From contig NZ_GG697133.1 in NCBI RefSeq assembly GCF_000160575.1, forward strand, positions 1 through 64,000: a stretch of DNA of 64,000 nucleotides, read 5' to 3'. A program made the position numbers and the translations under genes. This DNA comes from Weissella paramesenteroides ATCC 33313. GTDB lineage: Bacteria > Bacillota > Bacilli > Lactobacillales > Lactobacillaceae. Shown here in pieces: positions 57,172-64,000 of this stretch; position 1 is the stretch's first letter, and the number at the start of each line of letters is the position of its first letter. Under the pieces are notes generated by a model. It did not search any database. It was not told the DNA's origin and saw only the letters and a program-made list of their open reading frames with translations.

Positions 57172-57605
57172 TATTTGGTTCCTTCCGTGTCTGATTCTTC
57201 ACCAAACAAATTGTTAACATCAACAGAACTAGTGATTTTTTGTGAAACAACACCTTGTACGTGAACATTAACGAGGTTCACTTGTAATTCTGTCATTGCT
57301 GCAACCTGTGAGGTTACTCGTTGCTGAATTGCATGAGATACTTTCGGTACGCTCACACCATAGTTAAGGTATACGTATACATCCACAGTTAAGCCATCTG
57401 CAGTTTGCTGTAATGCGACACCCTTACCATGGACACGTCGACCAAACGCCTCTTGCGCACGTTCAGATAATGAACCAGATAAACGAGAAACGCCTTCGAC
57501 TTCTTGTGCAGCTAAACCTGCGATAATCTCTAACACGCGCATACTAACTAATGTTTCACCAGAAGCCTCACTTGAGTGTGTTAATACGATTGTCTCCTCT
57601 GCCAT
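57171..57605 (-). CDS. Asp23/Gls24 family envelope stress protein
   Basis: A 144-residue family member (VLEIIAGLAAQEVEGVSRLSG, DVYVYLNYGVSVPKV). Members attach to the membrane through partners and respond to alkaline or envelope stress. Position between efp and nusB is the common Firmicutes YqhY arrangement, linked to acetyl-CoA carboxylase control in Bacillus. Confidence 0.9.
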   Translation of the reverse strand: MAEETIVLTHSSEASGETLVSMRVLEIIAGLAAQEVEGVSRLSGSLSERAQEAFGRRVHGKGVALQQTADGLTVDVYVYLNYGVSVPKVSHAIQQRVTSQVAAMTELQVNLVNVHVQGVVSQKITSSVDVNNLFGEESDTEGTK

Positions 57606-57632
57606 ACGGAACTAACCTCCCTAAGATAGTTT

Positions 57633-57665
57633 GAAAGCGCCGGCCGGCTGCCGGTCGGCGCTTTC
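57633..57665. terminator. very GC-rich hairpin between efp and asp23
   Basis: A 16-base GC-rich stem with one mismatch and a minimal loop. The base content contrasts with the AT-rich surroundings. The minus-strand T-run is short, so it may be partial or a processing site. Confidence 0.6.
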
Positions 57666-57707
57666 TCAATTGATATAGTTAATTATACCCAATTTTGCCA
57701 GTAAAGA

Positions 57708-58274
57708 CTAGGCACGTGAAGTATATGATCCACCATTGTCAGTATTAACAACAAGCTTGTCACCTTCATTAATGAAGTCAGGCACGATGATAACCAAACC
57801 AGTTTCCATCGTTGCGGGCTTACCACCACCATTAGCAGTTGCACCCTTGATACCTGGTTGTGTTTCCTTAACTGTAAGTTCAACAGTCTTAGGTAGTTCG
57901 ACATCTAAGATTTCACCATTATAAGTTGTAATCTTAACGCTCATGTTTTCTAGCAAAAACTTCAATGCATCAGCGATTTTGTCTGCTGGAATAGAAATTT
58001 GCTCATATGTTTCATTATCCATGAATACATGTTGATCACCATCAGCATACAAATATTGCATATCCGTTTGGTCAATGTTTGCCGTTTCAAACTTATCACC
58101 AGGACGGAAAGTTACTTCGTTTACTGCACCTGTACGTAAGTTCTTCAACTTTGAACGCACAAAGGCTGCACCTTTACCTGGCTTAACGTGTTGGAATTCC
58201 AAAACGCGCCAGATTGATTGGTTATACAAAATTGTTAAACCAGTTTTCAAGTCATTCATACCAATAGTTGCCAT
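57708..58274 (-). CDS. efp: elongation factor P
   Basis: Rescues ribosomes at polyproline. The 188-residue protein has the domain I loop [11 protein letters not shown] with Lys34 at the modified position and the C-terminal [16 protein letters not shown]. It is the Lys type; no epmA/B in view. AGGAG precedes the ATG. Confidence 0.96.
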   Translation of the reverse strand: MATIGMNDLKTGLTILYNQSIWRVLEFQHVKPGKGAAFVRSKLKNLRTGAVNEVTFRPGDKFETANIDQTDMQYLYADGDQHVFMDNETYEQISIPADKIADALKFLLENMSVKITTYNGEILDVELPKTVELTVKETQPGIKGATANGGGKPATMETGLVIIVPDFINEGDKLVVNTDNGGSYTSRA

Positions 58275-58404
58275 GATTGAATTCTCCTAAATTTATGTCT
58301 TTCTGAATTATATTATCAGTTTTCTTCGCTAAAAACCAGTTTTATATATATTTTTAACAGAATGTTTTTTAATTCTTTGTTCGTCAAAAAAAATTACACA
58401 CCAA

Positions 58405-58438
58405 TCAAAAAAACCGAAACAACCCTGCTTCGATTTTT
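58405..58438 (-). terminator. terminator after pgi
   Basis: CGAAGCA/TGTTTCG (one G-T pair) with flanking A/T, then T7 on the minus strand. Confidence 0.7.
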
Positions 58439-58457
58439 AAACTTCTATTTTCAAGAA

Positions 58458-59801
58458 TTACAAACGTGCTTGTAATGATTCTGTCAATTCTTCGTATCCT
58501 GGCTTACCAAGCAAACCAAACATATTGCGCTTGTATGCCTCGACTCCCGGTTGATTGAACGGATTAATACCATTCAAATAACCTGAAATACCAACAGCGA
58601 CCTCAAAGAAATAAATCATTTGCCCCAAAGCAAATTCATTTTGCTTATCAATCTCAACAATCATGTTAGGTACGCCACCATCAACGTGGGCAAGCATAGT
58701 TCCTTCAGAAGCCGTGCGATTAACATAGCTCATTTGCTTTCCTTGCAAATAACCCAAGCCATCATCAGCATCCATCGTTGGAATGGTTACGTCAGTGACT
58801 GGTTCTGTGACACGAATCAACGTTTCAAACAAATTGCGACGACCGTCTTGAATATATTGTCCAAAACTATGCAAATCAGTAGAGAAGTTTCCAGATGCTG
58901 GGAAGATTCCCTTGCCATCCTTACCCTCTGACTCTCCTTGCAATTGCTTCCACCACTCACCAAATTGTGTCAAAGTTGGATCATAATTAATCAATAATTC
59001 CGTTGTATAGCCTTTACGGTACAAAATATTACGGTAGGCTGCATACTGGTAAGCTGGGTTTTTTGATAAATCAGCATCTGCGTACGCCTTTTCACCAGCT
59101 GCCGCTCCGGCCATCAATTGTTCAATATCGCCACCACCAACGGCAATTGGCAACAATCCAACTGCTGTTAGTACTGAGAAACGCCCACCAACACCATCTG
59201 GCACAACAAATTCTTCGTAACCTTCTTCATCCGCTAAGGTCTTCAAAGATCCCCGGGCAGCATCCGTCGTTGCATAGATACGCTCACGGGCACCTTCAAC
59301 GCCATACTTGTCTTCTAACAATTGCTTAAATACACGGAAAGCAATCGCTGGTTCTGTCGTGGTACCAGACTTTGAGATAATGTTAACAGAGAAATCACGA
59401 TCACCAATTAACTTGATTAAGCTATTCAAGTATGCTGGCGCAATTGAATTACCAGCAAACAAAACTTGTGGGAAGTCACGATCTTCATCACGATAATAGT
59501 TAGCAAAATAATCATTAAGGAAATCATTAGCTGCACGCGCACCTAAATATGATCCACCAATTCCAACAACAACAAGCACTTTTGAATCACTCTGAATTTT
59601 CTTAGCAGCTGCTTGAATTCGAGCAAATTCATCTTTGTCATATTCTGTTGGTAGGTGCAGCCAGTCTGTGTACTCTGCACCAACACCAGTTCCCTGACGT
59701 AACAACTCATCTGCAACACTAACCATTGGTTGCATCATTGATAACTCTTCTTCTCCCACAAAAGAAGCCAACTTTGAAGTATCAAATGATAATGTGGTCA
59801 T
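58458..59801 (-). CDS. pgi: glucose-6-phosphate isomerase
   Basis: Interconverts glucose-6-P and fructose-6-P. The 447-residue short form has [22 protein letters not shown] and [14 protein letters not shown]. In a phosphoketolase organism it mainly supplies fructose-6-P for cell wall synthesis. Downstream of galM on the same strand. Confidence 0.97.
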   Translation of the reverse strand: MTTLSFDTSKLASFVGEEELSMMQPMVSVADELLRQGTGVGAEYTDWLHLPTEYDKDEFARIQAAAKKIQSDSKVLVVVGIGGSYLGARAANDFLNDYFANYYRDEDRDFPQVLFAGNSIAPAYLNSLIKLIGDRDFSVNIISKSGTTTEPAIAFRVFKQLLEDKYGVEGARERIYATTDAARGSLKTLADEEGYEEFVVPDGVGGRFSVLTAVGLLPIAVGGGDIEQLMAGAAAGEKAYADADLSKNPAYQYAAYRNILYRKGYTTELLINYDPTLTQFGEWWKQLQGESEGKDGKGIFPASGNFSTDLHSFGQYIQDGRRNLFETLIRVTEPVTDVTIPTMDADDGLGYLQGKQMSYVNRTASEGTMLAHVDGGVPNMIVEIDKQNEFALGQMIYFFEVAVGISGYLNGINPFNQPGVEAYKRNMFGLLGKPGYEELTESLQARL

Positions 59802-59925
59802 AATTAAATCCTTCTTCCTCTATATCGTTATATTACTATTTTTTATATGCGGTATAGACCAATTATAGCTTTTCCTAGTAAAAAATGAAAGTGTTTCCAT
59901 GTAATCTTTTACACAATATTTTAGC

Positions 59926-60960
59926 TTAATCTAAATTCTTGAACTTATAAACCGTGCGATAAGTTTGTTTCTTACCTGCAGGCAAAACAATATCCCCAAA
60001 TCCTTCATGATTAATCGCATCTGACAATGTCTGTGCTTCCAACGCAATTGCATTATATGGATGCTTGTCAAACCACTCACGATCACCTTCATGATAAGCA
60101 ACTTCTGGATCTGCAATAAAGAAGATAATAGCATTTCTGTCTGAATAAACCTCAATACTACGGCCAGACTTAGGATCTGACACCACTGCAGCCGGACGAC
60201 CAGCAACTTGATTGATTTCAAAAGCATTATCAAATTTCACATCATATGGACCATCTAACTTAGCCAAATTATCACCAATTCTAGTTGGTTCGTTAAAATC
60301 AAATGGTGTATTTGCATTATCTAGGAAGTTTCCAGTTGGTGTTGTATCTTCTGGACGTAATTCCAAACGACGTTGTGAATGAATTTGCAAATTCAAATCA
60401 CGAGCATCAGTGTCAATACCAGCTGGATTGAAGTATCCATGGCTAGTTGGATTAAATAAAGTATCTTCGTCTGATTCGGCAGAGAAAGTCAAAGACACTT
60501 CATCATCATCAGAAAATGTATAAGTAACTGATGTTGGCATTGTACCAGGGAAATGATCAATTTCTTCAGTCATCGTGGTTGTAAATGTTACTGAATTTGT
60601 CGCCTGATCAATCGTATAATCCCACATCCGATTTGAGAAATTATCTTTACCACCGTGCAACGCATTACCTAATTCATTATCTTTCAAATGATAAGTCTTA
60701 CCATTCAACGTAAATTTTGCGCCTGTAATACGGTTACCTACGCGACCAATAACGTCCCCAACTGAATATGCTTGTTCCCATAATTTGTCAGTCGTATGTA
60801 ATCCAACCATCAAATCTTGATTATCATTTGTTTTAAAGAATTGCCATGTAGCACCCCAATTTGTCACACCAATTTTATGACCATTTTTATTTTCAATCAC
60901 AATTTGCTCTGCAATTTCGCCATTTGGCATCTTACCAATTTCATGAACAGTTACTGTCAT
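59926..60960 (-). CDS. galM: aldose 1-epimerase (mutarotase)
   Basis: A 344-residue enzyme interconverting alpha- and beta-sugars. Catalytic His is in NALHGGKDNF and PTSHGYFNPAG, and Glu in IALEAQTLSDAI. Next to pgi and glcU rather than in a Leloir operon, so glucose anomerisation after GlcU uptake or dextrin hydrolysis is its likely job here. Confidence 0.94.
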   Translation of the reverse strand: MTVTVHEIGKMPNGEIAEQIVIENKNGHKIGVTNWGATWQFFKTNDNQDLMVGLHTTDKLWEQAYSVGDVIGRVGNRITGAKFTLNGKTYHLKDNELGNALHGGKDNFSNRMWDYTIDQATNSVTFTTTMTEEIDHFPGTMPTSVTYTFSDDDEVSLTFSAESDEDTLFNPTSHGYFNPAGIDTDARDLNLQIHSQRRLELRPEDTTPTGNFLDNANTPFDFNEPTRIGDNLAKLDGPYDVKFDNAFEINQVAGRPAAVVSDPKSGRSIEVYSDRNAIIFFIADPEVAYHEGDREWFDKHPYNAIALEAQTLSDAINHEGFGDIVLPAGKKQTYRTVYKFKNLD

Positions 60961-61056
60961 TATCGTTCCCTCTTTTCAATTCCCCTAAAATATCCATCTA
61001 TAAAATTCCAATATACTTGTATTTTAACACATTATTTTGCACGCAACTGGATATAA

Positions 61057-61081
61057 ATAAACCGTTTTCATAACGATTATA
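61057..61081 (-). promoter_or_regulatory. galM promoter -10 with cre-like site
   Basis: Minus strand TATAAT (61076-61081) followed by TGAAAACGGTTTAT (61057-61070), a 12 of 14 match to cre lying at the expected start site. The -35 is poor. Confidence 0.4.
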
Positions 61082-61100
61082 ACCTCATCATAAAATAAAC

Positions 61101-61143
61101 AAAAAGTTCTAGAAAGAATTTGTTTTAAATTCTTTCTAGAACT
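61101..61143 (-). terminator. terminator after glcU
   Basis: AGTTCTAGAAAGAAT/ATTCTTTCTAGAACT, a 15-base perfect stem with T-run on the minus strand. Confidence 0.9.
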
Positions 61144-61174
61144 AATCTTAGATTGTTTTGTTAAACATATGAAA

Positions 61175-62119
61175 TTATAATTTTGCAATTAAAATTGCAC
61201 CAACAACTACCAAAACTGATCCAATTGCAATATACACCATTTGACGTGGTGTTTTCTTCTCTTTTAGTAAGAAAATTGCACCAAATGTACCTACGATAAC
61301 ACCCGTTTGTGATAAGGTTGCAGCAATTGCTTGACCAACATTTGGATTGGCAGCTGAGATAAACATGAAGACATTTCCAAGTCCCCAAACTAAACCAGTT
61401 ACCATATTACGCCAAGTTCCTTTTTCAAACATTGTCTTACCCTCTTTCATAAAGAAGATAACAATCACTAATGCGCCTAGAACTTGTCCAATTGATTGTG
61501 GACCAACAATCGCCGTCATGTAGTCCAAACCTTTGTTTTGATTATGTACATGATCAGTAATATACCCAACTTTATTGAGTAAATTAGGAAAAATAAAATA
61601 CAACATATATCCTAATGTTGAAATTAGGATAGCAATTGCACCGCTTTTTGCTTCATGATTAGCAGACGCTGTACCTGGTTGTGCTGAATCTGGCAATGCT
61701 GTCAAAACAGCACCCAAACCGACGGCAATGATAGCGATTGTTCCAAACAACCACATATGCCCAGTCTGCCATTCTCCCAACACAATAGCGGCCAATAATG
61801 CATTACCAATAATTTGACCTGCAGTTGACAATGGTTGCCCAATTGAAACACCTAATTTTTTATAACCAACAAATTGACCTGCAGTTCCAACCGCCCAAAA
61901 AATTCCAGAAACGAAACCAACTAACCAAATACGTGGATTAAAAGCAAACGACATGCCGGAATTTGGAATAACAAAAACACATAGGGTCAATAAACCAAAG
62001 ACTAATGATCCAAAAGTCATTCCTAATGTTCCTTGAGCAGCCGTACCACCCATCTTTGTGGTAACTAAGCCCACTGATCCCCACGCCAATGCCGGAATCA
62101 ATGCAATTAAAATTGACAT
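61175..62119 (-). CDS. glcU: GlcU/RbsU-family glucose uptake protein
   Basis: A 314-residue membrane protein with ten helices (GRP family), carrying ALAWGSVGLVTTKMGG at the N-terminus and NPNVGQAIAATLSQTG near the end. It imports glucose or ribose with protons. AAGGAG five bases before the ATG at 62119 discards the long upstream extension of the ORF. Position beside galM and pgi favours glucose. Confidence 0.9.
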   Translation of the reverse strand: MSILIALIPALAWGSVGLVTTKMGGTAAQGTLGMTFGSLVFGLLTLCVFVIPNSGMSFAFNPRIWLVGFVSGIFWAVGTAGQFVGYKKLGVSIGQPLSTAGQIIGNALLAAIVLGEWQTGHMWLFGTIAIIAVGLGAVLTALPDSAQPGTASANHEAKSGAIAILISTLGYMLYFIFPNLLNKVGYITDHVHNQNKGLDYMTAIVGPQSIGQVLGALVIVIFFMKEGKTMFEKGTWRNMVTGLVWGLGNVFMFISAANPNVGQAIAATLSQTGVIVGTFGAIFLLKEKKTPRQMVYIAIGSVLVVVGAILIAKL

Positions 62120-62245
62120 AATATCTCCTTCACAATTATTCAAAAAATATTCACAACATTGAATGATAACATAGTAAATCTTCAAAAACAATGTATCCGT
62201 TATCATTTTTATGATATATTTTTGAATCAAATGTAAAATGAGTTA

Positions 62246-63166
62246 TTAATTAATTTTTGATGGTAATAGAATTTCAAAAGTTGTGCCAATTCCTAACTTA
62301 GATGACACTTTTATCTCACCATGATTGGCACTAACTAGTTGTTTGACAATCGCCATCCCCAACCCAGATTCACCGCGTTTCGTACGTGATGGATCAGCCT
62401 TATAGTATCGCTGCCAAATTTTACCTAACTGGTCTTCAGTCATTCCTATCCCAGTGTCCGAAATGACAATATGTGCTTGTCCGGCTATCTCATCAACTGC
62501 CACCGTAATAATGCCATTTGTTGTAAATTGGATGGCATTAGCTAAGATATTCGTTAAAATTTGTGCAACTTGATCTGGATCTGCATAAACGATTACGTCT
62601 TGTTCGGTCAAATCTTGAATCTCATCACCAACTGACTCAGCCTGCTTAGTCAATTGTTCAATTTGACGTCGAATAACTGAAACAACACTAAATTGTTCAG
62701 GTCGGTTGTCTAGTTGTTGTTGTCGTAATCGCTCATATGAGAGCGTTGACTTAATTAACCTTGTCAATCGATCTGCTTCTTCTTTGATTAAATCATAAGA
62801 ATGTTGTTGTTCATCTGGACTGATAACGCCATATTGCAAGCCTTCAGCAATACCTGCAATCGTTGTAAGCGGTGTCCGCATTTCGTGTGAAGCATTTGAC
62901 AACATTGCCGCTTCTTCATCACGCTGTGCAACAATTTTGTTTTTTAAAAACTTTATCTCATGCTGTTGTTTTCCTAATAAACTAACTTGTTTTTTAAGCA
63001 AGATTAGACCATAAACGCCAATCGCCGTTATCAGAGTTAATACTAAAATGGTGATCAATTCATTCAAATGGCACAATATCAACAAAGTCGCCAATACAAA
63101 CATCAGAATTAATATAATTAACAATTTTTCAATGCGCCCTTTTTTCATTTGCTCATCTCTAATCAT
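62246..63166 (-). CDS. intramembrane-sensing histidine kinase
   Basis: A 306-residue kinase. Two membrane helices (14-32, 37-58) are joined by only a few residues, leaving no extracellular sensor domain. H-box SHEMRTPL has His94; N-box NILANAIQFT, G1 DTGIGM and G2 GLGMAIVKQL are complete. Its start overlaps the regulator stop by one base (TAATG). Signal unknown; this layout is common for cell-envelope stress kinases. Confidence 0.9.
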   Translation of the reverse strand: MIRDEQMKKGRIEKLLIILILMFVLATLLILCHLNELITILVLTLITAIGVYGLILLKKQVSLLGKQQHEIKFLKNKIVAQRDEEAAMLSNASHEMRTPLTTIAGIAEGLQYGVISPDEQQHSYDLIKEEADRLTRLIKSTLSYERLRQQQLDNRPEQFSVVSVIRRQIEQLTKQAESVGDEIQDLTEQDVIVYADPDQVAQILTNILANAIQFTTNGIITVAVDEIAGQAHIVISDTGIGMTEDQLGKIWQRYYKADPSRTKRGESGLGMAIVKQLVSANHGEIKVSSKLGIGTTFEILLPSKIN

Positions 63167-63894
63167 TATTTCATTGGTGTTTCAGGTACATTTGAATCAT
63201 CAAATTTGTACCCCACACCCCAAACGGTTTGGATCACTTGAGGACCAACTTTTTCAATTTTTTGACGTAGCTTTTTCACATGAGCATCTACAGTGCGCTC
63301 ATCCCCAAAATACTCATAATCCCATACCAATTGTAATAGTTGGTCGCGTGAAAATACCTGACGTTGCTTTTTTGAAAGCACACGTAATAAGTCAAACTCT
63401 TTTGGAGTTAAATCCGGAATCAACACATCATTTAGATAGGCTTCCCGTGTTCTTGAATTTAATTTAAATGTTCGTGTTTGCACATCAAAATCGTCAATTA
63501 CGCCTTCTTCATGACTGACAGGTTGCATCATTGCCCGCCGATGAATGGCTTTGATTCGTGCAATCAATGTAATTGGACTAAATGGTTTTGTAACATAATC
63601 ATCCGCACCAACATCAAAACCAAGTACTTGATCTGAATCAGAATCGCGTGCTGTTAGCATAATTAAAGGCACTTCTGCAGACACTTCTCTAATTTTCATA
63701 GCAACTTGCATCCCATCAACTTTTGGAAGATTCAAATCCAAGATGACAGCATCCCATGTCTGTGCGTTCTCGTTAAATAACTTAAGTCCTTCTTCACCAT
63801 CGTAGGCATTGGTGACATCCCATTTTTCTTTTTTATAAAACATCCCCATCATTTCTGACACGGACGTATTATCTTCTATCATTAACAATTTCAT
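63166..63894 (-). CDS. OmpR-family response regulator
   Basis: A 242-residue regulator. The receiver has acidic pocket EDN, phospho-Asp53 (VILDLNLPKVDG), Thr in LTARD and Lys in YVTKPFSP. The C-terminal winged helix has LTPKEFDLL and DERTVDAHVKKLRQKIE. The ATG at 63894, with AGG before it, gives the family length; the longer ORF is rejected. Partner of the adjacent kinase. A TATAAT lies at 63950-63955. Confidence 0.92.
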   Translation of the reverse strand: MKLLMIEDNTSVSEMMGMFYKKEKWDVTNAYDGEEGLKLFNENAQTWDAVILDLNLPKVDGMQVAMKIREVSAEVPLIMLTARDSDSDQVLGFDVGADDYVTKPFSPITLIARIKAIHRRAMMQPVSHEEGVIDDFDVQTRTFKLNSRTREAYLNDVLIPDLTPKEFDLLRVLSKKQRQVFSRDQLLQLVWDYEYFGDERTVDAHVKKLRQKIEKVGPQVIQTVWGVGYKFDDSNVPETPMK

Positions 63895-64000
63895 GTTTTT
63901 ACCTATATCCACCATCAGCACTTTTTTGTTCCATAAATCTTTAATTTCTATTATACAACGATGCTTCTTAAAACTTTTCAAATCGTTATTTCATCACTGC

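Noticed and set aside
59889-59902. cre-like TGAAAGTGTTTCCA upstream of pgi
   Set aside because: Two mismatches, one in the CG core, and no clear relation to a promoter.

Overview
The window looks like core chromosome of a low-GC Gram-positive lactic acid bacterium. The proteins most resemble those of the Leuconostoc/Weissella group, and I lean towards Weissella. This genus call comes from protein character and gene content (GlcU-type sugar uptake, HPr kinase control, LtaS with two glycolipid glycosyltransferases, CdaA-CdaR-GlmM), not from a 16S sequence. No rRNA, tRNA, CRISPR array, insertion sequence or prophage was recognised. Almost every gene lies on the minus strand. The plus-strand exceptions are a LURP-one-like gene, a Ser-rich secreted protein, a usp plus hypothetical pair, and a short prepilin peptidase.

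Layout, left to right: (1) 0.3-6.2 kb: cell-envelope module with lipoteichoic acid synthase, a YkuJ-like protein, a flippase-like membrane protein and two glycolipid glycosyltransferases. (2) 6.3-14.3 kb: long probable operon tsaE-GNAT-exonuclease-murB-antiporter-cdaA-cdaR-glmM-hypothetical, joining t6A tRNA modification, peptidoglycan precursors and c-di-AMP synthesis. (3) 14.4-27 kb: Ntn-hydrolase, pta, ung, a glutamine ABC transporter with a consensus GlnR box, smpB/rnr/secG, eno, a Ser-rich secreted protein and a divergent tpiA. (4) 27-37.8 kb: maltodextrin import and breakdown (malEFG, msmK, nplT, a GH13_31 glucosidase). Two identical palindromic operators and cre sites precede its two transcription units, and ptsHI follows with its own cre. 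(5) 38-44.8 kb: fabH, trxB, galU, gpsA, hprK and an orphan RelB/DinJ-type antitoxin too short for a routine ORF screen. (6) 44.9-51.2 kb: a structured RNA gene divergent from usp, an extracellular cyclophilin and potABCD. (7) 51.2-58.3 kb: translation genes fusA-rpsG-rpsL, infC-rpmI-rplT behind an L20-leader-like attenuator, and efp-asp23-nusB. (8) 58.4-64 kb: pgi, galM, glcU and a two-component system.

The genes fit an organism living on maltodextrins and free glucose. Sugars enter by ABC transporter or GlcU, are cut by cytoplasmic GH13 enzymes, and are channelled by GalM and Pgi. HPr, EI, HprK and cre sites supply catabolite control. The oddest items are a ribosomal protein L20 with a C-terminal HeH/SAP-like domain, a triosephosphate isomerase with rewritten signature loops, the unidentified promoter-to-terminator RNA near usp, and a maltose-binding protein with no lipobox cysteine. 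Several starts were moved inward from the longest possible ORF because the Shine-Dalgarno sequence lies inside the longer ORF.
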